From: Streptomyces sp. NBC_00376
GTDB taxonomy: Bacteria > Actinomycetota > Actinomycetes > Streptomycetales > Streptomycetaceae
Length of the DNA stretch: 64,000 nt
Direction: 5' to 3'
NCBI RefSeq assembly: GCF_036077095.1
Contig: NZ_CP107960.1
Coordinates: 8,494,001 to 8,558,000 of the forward strand
The notes below the pieces were generated by a model. The model ran no database searches. It saw nothing but the letters and a program-made list of their open reading frames with translations, and was not told the DNA's origin. Position 1 is the stretch's first letter. Each line of letters starts with the position of its first letter. Made by a program: the position numbers and the translations under genes. This document shows, piece by piece, positions 43,983 through 55,324 of this stretch.

Positions 43983-44966
43983 TCAGCCCGAACCGCCGAT
44001 CAGTGCCTCGCCGAGCGGGGTGCGCCGGTAGAGCACCGACCGTCCGGACCGGGCGCGGACGAGCAGCCCCGCGTCTCGCAGGATGGCGAGGTGGTCTCCC
44101 ACCGCGCCGGGTGCCATGGCGAGGCTTCGGGCGAGGTGGCTGGTGCTGGCCGGGGCATCCAGCGCCACCAGCAGCCGGACTCGGGCCCTGCCGACCAGAG
44201 CGGCCAGCGTGTCCGGTTGGGGGACGGTCTCCTGTTCGCCCCACAGGGCGGCGCTGCCGCGGGCAGGATAGATCAAGGTCCTGGGCCAGGGGTCTTCCAG
44301 GTGGGCAGCGACAGAGGGCCCGACGAAGACCGAAGGGATCAGCAGTAGCCCGTCCCCGGCGAGGCGGACTGTTCCGCCTCGGGGGAAGAAACCGAGCTCG
44401 ATACCGCCGTCGCGCCAGGTGATGCCCGGGTGCAGGCTTTCGATGGTCCTGGCCCAGCCGTGTTCACCGATCACACCCACCCGGTGCACGACATCGCGTT
44501 CACAGATAGCGCGCAGTTGTGGCCAGTCCGCGGCTAGCAGCTCGTGCCAGGCCTGGTCCATCGCCTCGGCGATCCGGGGGACGGCGTCCGTCGAGTCCAG
44601 CACTGCGCGTACGCGGGGATCACGGGCGGACGGTCCGGTCGCGGTGGTGGCGAATTCGTGGCGGGCCGTTTCCAGTGGTGTGGCCCGGATCGTGGACAGG
44701 TCCTCTGCCCAGGTCTGGTTGAGGCCCCGTGGGGGCGGGGCGATGAAGTCCGCACCGGATCGCGGGGTGTGCAGCGCGAGGGCGGCGTTCAGTTCGGTCT
44801 CGCGGCGAAGCCGTTCAAAGGCCGGCAGGAGTCGGGTGGCCCTGGCTCGCGGCAGCGGCCGGTCTTGGCCGGCGAGTGAGCGTAGCAGTGTGCAGAGTTC
44901 CATCGCGGGTGACAGTGCGAAGCGGCTGCGCAGCAGGTCTTCGACGGTGACTTCGAAGCGGAGCAC
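43983..44966 (-). CDS. ArsR-type winged-helix regulator with DUF5937 N-terminal domain
   Basis: A 327-residue regulator from ATG 44966. The N-terminal 200 residues (MLRFEVTVEDLLRSRFALSP, AMELCTLLRSLAG, WHELLAADWPQLRAICERDV) match the DUF5937 region of Streptomyces regulators. The C-terminal winged helix (TLAALVGRARVRLLVALDAP, ASTSHLARSLAMAPGAVGDH, LAILRDAGLLVRARSGRSVL) binds DNA. The divergent neighbour at 45056 is the remnant of an MFS gene, which such regulators commonly control. The gene appears intact although its target is broken. Confidence 0.9.
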   Translation of the reverse strand: MLRFEVTVEDLLRSRFALSPAMELCTLLRSLAGQDRPLPRARATRLLPAFERLRRETELNAALALHTPRSGADFIAPPPRGLNQTWAEDLSTIRATPLETARHEFATTATGPSARDPRVRAVLDSTDAVPRIAEAMDQAWHELLAADWPQLRAICERDVVHRVGVIGEHGWARTIESLHPGITWRDGGIELGFFPRGGTVRLAGDGLLLIPSVFVGPSVAAHLEDPWPRTLIYPARGSAALWGEQETVPQPDTLAALVGRARVRLLVALDAPASTSHLARSLAMAPGAVGDHLAILRDAGLLVRARSGRSVLYRRTPLGEALIGGSG

Positions 44967-45055
44967 CGCGCCATGCTACCGAAGGACGTCTGTTCCGATT
45001 CGTCCAGCGACGAATCATTGGTGGGTGACATCGGCGTACGGCGAGGCTGGGCGTC

Positions 45056-45450
45056 ATGACCCCAACCGCCGAATCCGGGCAGGGCAACCACCGTGCCACC
45101 TATCGGGAGGTGCTGGCCGAGCCGCGATTCCGGCTGCTCTTCTCGACCCGCACCGTAGCCGTCACCGCAGACTCGCTGCGGATCACCACGTTCTCGGTGC
45201 TGGTCTTTGCGACCACCGGCTCCGCGCTGCTGAGCGCACTGGCCTTCGGCATCGGCTTTCTCCCGCAGCTGTTCGGCTCGCTGCTGCTGGGCTCACTGGC
45301 CGACAGACTTCCGCCCCGCGCGCTCATCGCCGGCGGCTACGCCCTGGAATGCGCCGCCGCCCTGCTGCTCGCCCTGGTGCAGATGCCGATCGTGGCAAGC
45401 CTCGGTGTCGTGGCGCTGGTCGCCCTCGTTGCACCGGTGTTCAGTGGCGC
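45056..45450 (+). pseudogene. MFS transporter, N-terminal fragment
   Basis: ATG 45056 opens YREVLAEPRFRLLFSTRTVA, TFSVLVFATTGSALLSALAF and FGSLLLGSLADRLPPRALIA, then further helices up to about 45445: the first four membrane segments of an MFS transporter with motif A. The sequence then turns, without a stop, into the middle of a histidine kinase. A deletion has removed two thirds of the transporter and the front of the kinase. Confidence 0.8.
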
Positions 45451-45944
45451 GTCGAGGAAACCGGTGGCGAGGCGCTTACCGCGATGCGTCGGGTGGTCGG
45501 GCTGCTGCGCGACACCGAGGACGTCGCACCACGGCTCCCACCGCACCTGGTCGGCAGCAACTGGCCGAAATGGTCAGCCGGTTCGACGGGCACGGACCCG
45601 AGGTGCACCTACGACTGCCCACGGACCCCACGCCCTGGCCGCCGGAAGTGGCAACCACCGTCCACCGGATCGTCCAGGAGTCCCTCACCAACATCGCCCG
45701 CCACGCCGCGCATGCCGGCTCCGCCACCGTCGACGTCACCCACGGCCCGGACGGCGTCACCGTCACGGTCACCGACGACGCCCCGCCCGGCCGCACCCGG
45801 CCCAGGCGCCACGGCGGCTTCGGCCTCATAGGCATGCGCGAACGCGTAGAGGCACTCGGTGGCCAACTGAGCGCCGGCCCCGGCCGGGACACCGGCTGGT
45901 CGGTCCGCGCCACCCTGCCTGCCCCCGGCAAGGAGACCCGTTGA
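45440..45944 (+). pseudogene. NarL-type histidine kinase, C-terminal fragment with frameshift
   Basis: VEETGGEALTAMRRVVGLLR, DTED is the end of the HisKA_3 region, after the lost phospho-His. A frameshift near 45540 leads to QQLAEMVSRFDGHGPEVHLR, the N-box VHRIVQESLTNIARHA and the G-box GFGLIGMRERVEALGGQLSA of the ATPase domain. Sensor, membrane and phosphorylation parts are missing. Its stop overlaps the start of the response regulator gene (TTGA). Confidence 0.8.
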
Positions 45945-46610
45945 GTATCCGCGTCCTGCTCGCCGACGACCAGGCGATGATCCGCAGCGGCCTGCGTCTC
46001 ATCCTGGAGGACCATGAAGACATCACCGTGGTCGGCGAAGCCGCCGACGGCGCCGAGGCGGTCGCACTCGCCCGCCGACTGCGCCCGGACGTCTGCCTCG
46101 TCGACATCCGCATGCCGGGACTGGACGGCATCGACGTCACCCGCGCCCTGGCCGGCCCCGGAATCACCGACCCGCTCCGGGTGGTCATCGTCACCACCTT
46201 CGACCTGGACGAGTACGTCCACGGCGCACTGCGCGCAGGGGCGGTCGGCTTCGGCCTCAAAGGCGCCGCCCCCGCCCTGCTCACCGAGCCCGTCCGGGCC
46301 GCACACGCCGGAGACGCCCTGATCTCCCCGTCCATCACCCTGCGCCTGCTCCGCGGCCTTGCCCCGGCGCGGACGGCGTCCCCGGCCAGGCCCGCACGGC
46401 CGCTCACGCCACGGGAGACGGAAGTGATCCGGGCCATCGCCTGGGGCCGCACCAACCGGGAGATCGCCACCGCCATGTTCATCACCCTCAGCATCGTCAA
46501 GGGCCACCTGGCCACCATTTCGGGACAAACTCGGCGTCCGTAATCGCGTCGAGGTCGCCGCCTGGGCCTGGGAGAGCGGCCGCATGGACTCCTGCGGACC
46601 AAGCACATGA
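45941..46610 (+). pseudogene. NarL/FixJ response regulator, frameshifted in the HTH
   Basis: TTG 45941 starts a receiver domain with acidic pocket LLADDQ, phospho-acceptor Asp55 in LVDIRMPG, Thr and Lys (VVIVTTFDLDEY, LKGA). The LuxR-type HTH follows (LTPRETEVIRAIAWGRTNRE, IATAMFITLSIVKGHLAT). An extra T near 46517 diverts the frame to a TAA at 46541-46543; without it the frame gives the normal end DKLGVRNRVEVAAWAWESGR and a TGA at 46608-46610. The lost last helix should disable DNA binding. The partner kinase is also broken. Confidence 0.8.
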
Positions 46611-46882
46611 GGACACGAAACGGGCTCGGTGCCCGTGCTGTCGGAACCGGTCTCGTTCGCCCCGTGCACGGCGATGGTGTCCGGCCTGGCCTGCGGCGAC
46701 GTCAACGAAGTCGGGGCGCATCCTCGGGATGTGACCGTCCCCGGCCGACGCTCGCCGGGGTCCTGTTCCTTCGTACGGGGGTCCGGCGGCCCGGCCCGGC
46801 GATACCGTGGCGACATACGCCGGACACACAAAGACGATCTATCGGATCACGCTTCGCAGTGAGGGCGAATCCCGCAGATTGA

Positions 46883-47200
46883 TCATGACTCGATACGCGC
46901 CCTGGCAGGGTCACGTGCCAGGACCTGGAATTGGGCCGCGTCGACCTGGACGTCCTCCTTGGGCGGGAGGCCCGCCGCGTTGATCCGGCGCTTGGCCGGC
47001 CGCACGGCCGCCTCCGGGAATCCGGCGATGCGCTCGGCGAGGCGCTCGACGTAGGGGACCAGCTCCTCGTCCGGCACAGCCTTGTTGACCACACCGATGC
47101 GTTCGGCCTCGCGCGCGTCGAGTCCTCGGACCCCAGGATCACCTGCATGGCCTGGCCGCGGCCGGCGAGCTGCTGCACCGCGCCCCGCCCTGTTCGCCGG
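46883..47200 (-). pseudogene. Enoyl-CoA hydratase/isomerase (crotonase), C-terminal fragment
   Basis: The minus strand reads VQQLAGRGQAMQVILGSED, and, after a one-base shift, LDAREAERIGVVNKAVPDEE, LVPYVERLAERIAGFPEAAV and RPAKRRINAAGLPPKEDVQV. This is the trimerisation end of a crotonase. The CoA-binding and oxyanion-hole region is absent. Confidence 0.75.
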
Positions 47201-47280
47201 GACGGTCGGAGGTGAGGCCCCGGGCCGGGGGAGGGGGGACGAGGAGGCGGGCGGCACGTCCGCCGACGTGTCCGGCGGAC

Positions 47281-47754
47281 TCAGCCGAACTGGCCGGGCC
47301 GGTAGTTCCCGGCGGGCTGCTGGATGATGACGTTGATGCGGTTGTAGGCGTTGATGACAGAGATGAGGCCGACCAACGCGGCCAGTTGGTCTTCGTCGAA
47401 GTGCTTGGCGGCGTTCGCCCAGGCTTCGTCGGTGACCCCGCCGGCTGCGTCGGCGATCCGGCTGCCCTGTTCCGTCAGTTCCAGTGCGGCACGTTCGGCG
47501 TCGGTGAAGACCGTGGCCTCCCGCCAGGCCGCCACCAGGTTGAGGCGCTGAGCGGTCTCGCCCGCGTGGGTGGCGTCCTTGGTGTGCATGTCGGTGCAGA
47601 AGCCGCAGCCGTTGATCTGGCTTGCGCGGATCTTCACCAGTTCCTGTGTCGCGTGCGGCAGTGTCGAGTCGACGACCACCTTGTTGGCCGAATTGATGTG
47701 CTTCATGAGCTTGGCCCCAAGGGCACTGCCGAAATAGTTGAGACGCGCATCCAT
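47281..47754 (-). CDS. AhpD-like carboxymuconolactone-decarboxylase-family protein
   Basis: A 157-residue helical protein from ATG 47754 after GAGGAG. The redox motif is GCGFCTDMH, Cys50 and Cys53 with His57, as in AhpD-type peroxidase-reductant proteins; QELVKIRASQI and DAERAALELTEQGSRI complete the family pattern. Such proteins reduce peroxides or alkylhydroperoxidase partners via the CxxC pair. It is monocistronic and appears intact. Confidence 0.92.
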   Translation of the reverse strand: MDARLNYFGSALGAKLMKHINSANKVVVDSTLPHATQELVKIRASQINGCGFCTDMHTKDATHAGETAQRLNLVAAWREATVFTDAERAALELTEQGSRIADAAGGVTDEAWANAAKHFDEDQLAALVGLISVINAYNRINVIIQQPAGNYRPGQFG

Positions 47755-48592
47755 GATGTGCTCTCCTCGCCGTAGTGCGGATTCACACTGTTGACCGGGC
47801 CGCCCGGTGAACCGTGACGGACCAGCAGTGTGACCTGCATCATATTCGGCGGGTACGTGTGTTTCCGCCATGGCGCGTCCGTACCGCGCTTCGGCGCCAA
47901 GTCCGCGGGAGGGCGCGCGCTGCCGCGTAACCGTGTGCCGCACCGGCCGGGAATGACATTGTCTGAACGCGCTGTGTCAGCCCGGTCGCGGCGGCGATGG
48001 CGCTGTTGGTGTTACGGACTGGCACGAGGCTGGGGCGAGGCCGCCCCCGCGTGGCTGGCTGACGGCACATCGGCACATCACGAGGACGGTCATCGTGGGG
48101 GAGGCGGTGCGCTCAGCGGCGGCGGCCCGGGTAGGCCGGGCCGCCGGTGATCCTGATTCTCTGGACGCGTTCCGAGGGAAGGTCCGGATCCGACCGGAGG
48201 TGCTGACCGCGGTCACCGCACTGTCGTCCAGCGTGACTTTGTGGAACGGGCTGTCCGATTGCCGTGCGACCGCTCACCCATCGCGGCTGGACACGCTGCT
48301 GCGCACGAGGTCGATCGCCCCTGCTCATCCGGTACTCACCATAAAGTGCCTACACCAACTCGTTCGGCTAGCGTGATGACGGCAGTACGTGTTCGCATTC
48401 CTGCGTGACCGTGACCGTGACCGTGACCGTGACCGTGACCGCGACCGCGCCCGCAGCCGACCGGTTCCCCACATGGCTCCGCGGGCGGACGAGACCGCGG
48501 CACGGGCTCAGCAAACACCGGCTCCACAACGGTCAGCGGTGCCGGGATTCCCGCGGTCGCCGTGTCCGGCCCGCACCCAGCGAAAGGATCCT
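47755..48592. other. Long intergenic region with a hexamer repeat
   Basis: No supported gene is present in 838 bases between the AhpD-like gene and the hydrolase, which read away from each other. The frames found are mutually overlapping shadows. A tandem GTGACC repeat lies at 48405-48452, and promoters for both flanking genes must lie at the two ends. Confidence 0.5.
48405..48452. repeat. Hexanucleotide tandem repeat (GTGACC)n
   Basis: Six perfect GTGACC units (48405-48440) are followed by two degenerate ones (GCGACC, GCGCCC). The tract is upstream of the hydrolase gene and probably outside any protein, although one open frame would read it as alternating Arg-Asp. Confidence 0.95.
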
Positions 48593-48598
48593 GTGCGC

Positions 48599-49426
48599 AT
48601 GTCTTCCGTGACAACAAAGGACGGCACTTCGATCTTCTACAAGGATTGGGGCAGCGGCCAGCCGGTCGTGTTCAGCCACGGCTGGCCGTTGAACGGCGAC
48701 GCATGGGATCCGCAGGCCAAGCTGGTGGCCGACAACGGCTTCCGGGCCGTCGTGCACGACCGGCGCGGGCACGGGCGCTCTTCACAGACGTGGAACGGCA
48801 ACGACCTCGACACCTACGCAGACGACCTGGCCGAAGTGATCGAGAAGCTCGACCTGCGCGATATCGTCCTCGTCGGTCACTCCACCGGCGGTGGCGAGGT
48901 GACCCGCTACATCGGCAAGTACGGCACCGGCCGGGTTGCCAAGGCTGTCCTGCTCGGCGCGATCCCTCCGCTGATGCTGAAGACCGACGCCAATCCCGAG
49001 GGCCTGCCCCTCGAGGTGTTCGACGAGATCCGCCAAGGCGTCGCCACCGACCGCTCGCAGTTCTACGAAGAACTCAGCGTGCCCTTCTACGGCGCCAACC
49101 GACCTGGTTCCCAGGTGTCGCAGGGCACCCGCGACGCGTTCTGGCTCTGGTCGATGCAGGTAGGCATCAAGGGTGCCTACGACTGCGTCAAAGCGTTCTC
49201 CGAGACCGACCTGACGGAGGATCTGAAGCGTTTCGACATTCCGACCTGGATCGTGCACGGCAGCGATGACCAGATCGTTCCGATCGTGGCCGCCGGTGAG
49301 AAGTCGTCGAAGATCGTCAAAGGCGCGAAGTTCACGGTGTACGAAGGGGCCCCGCACGGACTGTCGATGGTAGCCCCCTTCAAGGACACGTTCGACGCCG
49401 ACCTGCTGGCCTTCCTTCGCAGTTGA
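48599..49426 (+). CDS. Alpha/beta hydrolase, non-haem chloroperoxidase-like
   Basis: A 275-residue hydrolase. The start is ATG 48599 or the GTG two codons upstream, which sits closer to AAAGG. Nucleophile Ser95 is in GHSTGGGE, the acid is Asp223 in HGSDDQIVP and His253 is in GAPHGLS; the oxyanion HGWP follows strand 3. [18 protein letters not shown] is typical of the cofactor-free haloperoxidase/esterase group. These enzymes hydrolyse esters and can form peracids with H2O2. No signal peptide is visible. Confidence 0.93.
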   Translation: MSSVTTKDGTSIFYKDWGSGQPVVFSHGWPLNGDAWDPQAKLVADNGFRAVVHDRRGHGRSSQTWNGNDLDTYADDLAEVIEKLDLRDIVLVGHSTGGGEVTRYIGKYGTGRVAKAVLLGAIPPLMLKTDANPEGLPLEVFDEIRQGVATDRSQFYEELSVPFYGANRPGSQVSQGTRDAFWLWSMQVGIKGAYDCVKAFSETDLTEDLKRFDIPTWIVHGSDDQIVPIVAAGEKSSKIVKGAKFTVYEGAPHGLSMVAPFKDTFDADLLAFLRS

Positions 49427-49553
49427 CCGACGGGCCAGCGGCGGCCGATCGCGCGTGGGGCCCGCCCCGGGTGCGCCCCACTCGATCCCTGTGGTCCTGG
49501 CCCCCGATCAGCAGGGCCGGCCGATACAGCCCGGCCCTGCAGGGCCCCGGGAA

Positions 49554-49858
49554 TCACGCCTCGATGGCGACGGCGACTCTGCCGGTGGTCGTGCGGTCGT
49601 GCCGGTCTCCACTGCGGTGTGGGCGTCGATGACGGTGTACAGCATGAAATGGCGGGGACCGAGGACGGGCTTGAGCGACCCGTTGTCGAGGCCAGCGACT
49701 TCCCGCAGGGTTTCAACGTGATGCTCGTGGCCACGGCCGTTGAGCATGGGCAGCAGGGTGAAGCCCCCCCCCGGGAGGTGGCGCCGCGGAAGGAGAACGG
49801 GGCGATGCTGTGCGTGCCCCAGCCCAGGGCACTGACCACGTGGCCCGCGCGCGAGTGA
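49554..49858 (-). pseudogene. Zinc-type alcohol dehydrogenase/quinone oxidoreductase, C-terminal fragment
   Basis: The minus strand gives HVVSALGWGTHSIAPFSFRG, then, after a frameshift, LPMLNGRGHEHHVETLREVA, LKPVLGPRHFMLYTVIDAHT and, after another shift, TGRVAVAIEA before a TGA at 49554-49556. The pattern is the last third of a medium-chain dehydrogenase, where the end of the substrate domain reads 'A H x x x E x G x x x G K V'. Two or three frame changes rule out function. Confidence 0.55.
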
Positions 49859-49931
49859 GCGACCCCCGGCCCGAACTCAGGACGTACTGGACCAGCATCT
49901 CGCCGGACCGGTTACCGCGTCCGCGACGAGC

Positions 49932-50065
49932 TCCTGGCCGGCATCCTCACCGGAGCGAACAGCGTCTTCAGCGCCGGCATGGACCTCAAGGCCTTCGCGA
50001 AAAGCGACACACCCGTCATCGAAGGACGCGGCTTCGGGGGCATCACCCGCACCGACATCAAGACC
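49932..50065 (+). pseudogene. Enoyl-CoA hydratase (crotonase), N-terminal fragment
   Basis: The plus strand reads ELLAGILTGANSVFSAGMDL, KAFAKSDTPVIEGRGFGGIT and RTDIKTPL. This is the first oxyanion-loop region of a crotonase (FSAGMDLKAF). After about 50065 the similarity stops. It is not clearly the other half of the fragment at 46883-47200, whose subfamily appears different. Confidence 0.65.
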
Positions 50066-50144
50066 CCGCTCACGGTGCGCGAGCGGTGCACTCTGATACC
50101 ACAGTTCTCCGACCATCAGGTCACCGCAGGCCCGGTCCCGGCGC

Positions 50145-50517
50145 CCCGCTCCGCACCTGCGCGGCGCCGCCCACCGCAGGCGAAGATCGCCCAGCGAGTT
50201 GTCCCACACGACCTGCGGCCCGTCGCCTTGCGGAAGGAACTCACCGAACCCGGTGGCCTCTTCCGCGCTTACCAGCAGCGCACCGAACCCGATGTGGCGC
50301 TGCTCGCCGACCTCCAGGAATGCAAGGCCCGCGCCTTCACCACCTGGGCCGAAGTCACCTACGACGGCGCTCTGCGGCGGGATCCCAGGCATGCCGGAGC
50401 AGGTCGCTGTCGCCACCCGCCTGCAGCACCAGCAGCGCACCCGGCGGCCTCATGGACGACAGGTCTGCAGTGGACCGGCTGCTGACCGTGGCGACACAGA
50501 GGGAGCACGCGCGCTGA
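50145..50517 (+). pseudogene. Multi-frame remnant of unknown function
   Basis: One frame reads KIAQRVVPHDLRPVALRKEL, TEPGGLFRAYQQRTEPDVAL and LADLQECKARAFTTWAEVTY. Other frames continue the coding look as GMPEQVAVATRLQ and MDDRSAVDRLLTVATQREHA before a TGA at 50515-50517. At least two frameshifts are needed to join them. I do not recognise the protein. Confidence 0.35.
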
Positions 50518-51143
50518 CCCTGCGCGCCGCGCACACCGGCACCGGAAACCTCGTTGGCCAGGACCTCACCGCGCGGGGCCTGGCCGAACCGGAGGACCCG
50601 GTCGAGAAGCTGGCCGGCCGTGGCTGGCCGGGCATCCCCGGCACCGTCGGCGACCTGCTTGCCTCCCGGCCGGAGAACCCCACCCCGATCACCGTCCCCT
50701 CCCCGGTGCCCTACAAGGACGGAACGGGCCCGTTCACGTTCGGTAAGAAGATGATGCGGCCCAGGATCTCCGGCTGGGCCCAGAAGGCCGTCTCGAACAA
50801 GAAGCTCCGCAAGGCCAGGGCCACCGCGGGCACCCGGCTGCTCGCCCTGACGCCGGCCACCCGGACCGACGAGTCGGGACGCCTCGGTCCCGGCCGCAAG
50901 GGCATCGCCCTCCACGCTCTCGCCACCATGGTCCCGGTAGGTCCCGGCGAGCTGCAGCACCTGGTCGGCCAGCTGACCGCGGCGGACTGGCTCACCGAAG
51001 CCGCCCTTACCGAAGCCCAGCTCACCGGGCAGCTGACCGAACGCGTCCTCCCGCTCACCTACCCCTCCGGGCTTGAGGTACAGCACCGTCCGAGTGAACC
51101 CGTGACGGTGTCGTCCGTCCTGGCCCGCCCACCGGCTGGATGA
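50514..51143 (+). CDS. Conserved-type actinobacterial protein of unknown function, CTG start
   Basis: No ATG, GTG or TTG suits the N-terminus. A CTG at 50514, seven bases after GGGAG and overlapping the preceding TGA (CTGA), would begin MTLRAAHTGTGNLVGQDLTA. The 209-residue protein continues KLAGRGWPGIPGTVGDLLAS, FTFGKKMMRPRISGWAQKAV, GIALHALATMVPVGPGELQH and LVGQLTAADWLTEAAL; the last part looks like a winged helix. The whole sequence looks coding and intact. I recall similar Streptomyces hypotheticals but know no function. Confidence 0.5.
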   Translation: MTLRAAHTGTGNLVGQDLTARGLAEPEDPVEKLAGRGWPGIPGTVGDLLASRPENPTPITVPSPVPYKDGTGPFTFGKKMMRPRISGWAQKAVSNKKLRKARATAGTRLLALTPATRTDESGRLGPGRKGIALHALATMVPVGPGELQHLVGQLTAADWLTEAALTEAQLTGQLTERVLPLTYPSGLEVQHRPSEPVTVSSVLARPPAG

Positions 51144-51240
51144 TGGGCGGGCATGGCCCCAGGTGGGCCACGCTTCGCGCCCCACAGTGGCGACACATAT
51201 CCAGGGTGACACCCGCACCCGGCGAGGAAGGCGGGCTGTG

Positions 51241-51810
51241 ATGAGTGATTCGGATCCGGGCACCGCGGGGCGGAGCCAGGGCGAGATGGCCCAACTCTCG
51301 GCGATCGAGTTGAACGTCAATGATCAAGTACAACGGCTTGAGGTGGATCCACGGACCTCGCTGCTCGACGCACTGCGCGAACACCTGCGTCTGAGCGGGA
51401 CCAAGAAAGGGTGTGATCACGGCCAGTGCGGCGCCTGCACCGTGCTGATCAACGGCCGACGCGTCAACTCTTGTTTGACGCTCGCCGTGATGCATGAGGA
51501 CGACGAGATCGTGACGATCGAAGGCCTGGGCGATCCCGATGATCTGCACCCCATGCAACGTGCCTTCGTCGAGCGTGACGGCTTCCAATGCGGCTACTGC
51601 ACTCCCGGCCAGATCTGTTCGGCTGTCGGCATGCTCGCCGAGGTGGAGGCAGGCTGGCCCAGCCACGCCACCGCCGACGTGACCTCGCCGCGGATCGCGT
51701 TGACCGATGAGGAGATCCGCGAGCGGATGAGCGGCAACATCTGTCGGTGCGCCGCCTATCCGAACATCGTCGCGGCCATCCGCGGCATCGCGGTGGGAGG
51801 CCCGGAATGA
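51241..51810 (+). CDS. paoA: Aldehyde oxidoreductase, [2Fe-2S] subunit (PaoA/YagT type)
   Basis: A 189-residue iron-sulfur protein from ATG 51241 (a GTG one codon upstream is possible) with GAGGAAGG before it. The plant-type cluster is Cys58, 63, 66 and 78 ([12 protein letters not shown]), and the second cluster Cys117, 120, 168 and 170 ([13 protein letters not shown]). It passes electrons between molybdenum cofactor and FAD. No twin-arginine signal is visible, unlike the periplasmic E. coli enzyme. Its stop overlaps the next ATG by four bases. Confidence 0.93.
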   Translation: MSDSDPGTAGRSQGEMAQLSAIELNVNDQVQRLEVDPRTSLLDALREHLRLSGTKKGCDHGQCGACTVLINGRRVNSCLTLAVMHEDDEIVTIEGLGDPDDLHPMQRAFVERDGFQCGYCTPGQICSAVGMLAEVEAGWPSHATADVTSPRIALTDEEIRERMSGNICRCAAYPNIVAAIRGIAVGGPE

Positions 51811-52790
51811 GATCCTTCACGTACGAGCGACCGACCGACGTACAGGCCGCCGTCGTTGCGGTGTCCAGAACCGGCGCGAAGTTCATCAGCGGCGGCACCA
51901 ACCTGCTCGACCTGATGAAACTCGACATCGAGAGGCCCAGCCATCTGGTCGACATCAGCCGGCTTCCGTTGCGGGAGATCGAGGAGCTCCCGGACGGCGG
52001 ACTGCGTATCGGGGCCCAGGCGGCGAATTCCGATGTGGCCGCCGATGCCCGAGTGCGTACCCGCTACCCGGTGCTGTCGGAGGCACTGGTGGCCGGAGCC
52101 TCGGGCCAACTGCGCAACAAGGCGTCCACCGGGGGAAATCTGTTGCAGCGCACTCGCTGCCCCTACTTCTACGACAAAGCTGCGGGCTGCAACAAACGGG
52201 ATCCCGGTTCCGGATGCTCGGCGATCGGCGGGTTCAACAGGATTCACGCCGTCCTCGGCGTCAGCGACTCCTGCATCGCCACCCACCCCTCGGACATGGC
52301 CGTCGCGATGACCGTGCTGGAGGCGGAGATCGAGCTGCTCGACGCCGACGGGTCGGTACGCCGCGTCGCCATCGCAGACTTCTACCGGCTGCCGGGCGAT
52401 ACGCCGCACATCGAGACCGTGCTGCGTCCTCGCGAGATGATCACGAGCGTGCTCCTTCCCCCGCCCCCGTCGGGTCGGCAGACCTACCGCAAGGTGCGAG
52501 ACCGGGCATCGTACGAGTTCGCGCTGGTCTCCGTGGCGGCTGTCGTCTCGACCGATCAGGGAGCGATCAGTGAGGCACGGGTGGCTTTCGGCGGTGTGGC
52601 GCACAAGCCCTGGCGGTCCATCGAGGCGGAGGCCGCGTTGACCGGCCGTCCCGCCGCGATGGTCACCTATCGCGCCGCCGCCGAGGCAGCGATGCGCGAC
52701 GCCACGGGGCAGGGGCACAACGACTTCAAGATCGAGCTGGCCAAACGCACGCTGTGCCGCACGCTGGCGCAAGCGGCTCAGGCAAGCTGA
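51807..52790 (+). CDS. paoB: Aldehyde oxidoreductase, FAD subunit (PaoB/YagS type)
   Basis: This 327-residue flavoprotein subunit begins at ATG 51807, overlapping the stop before it. FAD-binding segments [15 protein letters not shown] and [20 protein letters not shown] are clear. Four cysteines (118, 128, 137 and 156) match the [4Fe-4S] site that sets PaoB apart from ordinary xanthine dehydrogenase flavin subunits. It takes electrons from the iron-sulfur subunit and passes them to an acceptor. Confidence 0.92.
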   Translation: MRSFTYERPTDVQAAVVAVSRTGAKFISGGTNLLDLMKLDIERPSHLVDISRLPLREIEELPDGGLRIGAQAANSDVAADARVRTRYPVLSEALVAGASGQLRNKASTGGNLLQRTRCPYFYDKAAGCNKRDPGSGCSAIGGFNRIHAVLGVSDSCIATHPSDMAVAMTVLEAEIELLDADGSVRRVAIADFYRLPGDTPHIETVLRPREMITSVLLPPPPSGRQTYRKVRDRASYEFALVSVAAVVSTDQGAISEARVAFGGVAHKPWRSIEAEAALTGRPAAMVTYRAAAEAAMRDATGQGHNDFKIELAKRTLCRTLAQAAQAS

Positions 52791-52799
52791 GGAGACGAG

Positions 52800-55028
<2,229 letters not shown>

Positions 55029-55324
55029 ATCCGTGACCGACGGCCCCTGTGTTCGCGACGGCTGATCGCACGAATCTCGATCGCAGTAGTCGTTGATGCG
55101 GTTCGACGCATCGCGCCGGGGAAGCGCGCCCGAGCGATATCCCGTTGAGATGCCGGGGCCGGGCCCCGGCTGGGCTCGGCCGACGGACGGCATGCGGCGC
55201 ACGCGGCGGGCTGTGAACGGCAGCTGGGATTCCGCCCTGACGACGCCGATGGCGACTGCGGCAAGCTCCATGGCCGTGGCAGAGGACAACGAGCTTGTCG
55301 GGCGTGCGATTTGACCCTAGGGCC

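Noticed and set aside
46731..46790. CCCCGGC...GCCGGGG hairpin as terminator of the response regulator
   Set aside because: The stem is only about 7 bp and lies more than 100 bases after the stop, so it is too weak to call in such GC-rich DNA.
48389..48598. Arg-Asp repeat N-terminus (RDRDRD...) of the hydrolase
   Set aside because: It results from reading the GTGACC tract as protein. A good start lies downstream at 48599 (or 48593), where the conserved hydrolase sequence begins.
46883..50065. The two crotonase pieces as halves of one gene split by inversion
   Set aside because: Their sequences seem to belong to different crotonase subfamilies, so a single origin is not supported.
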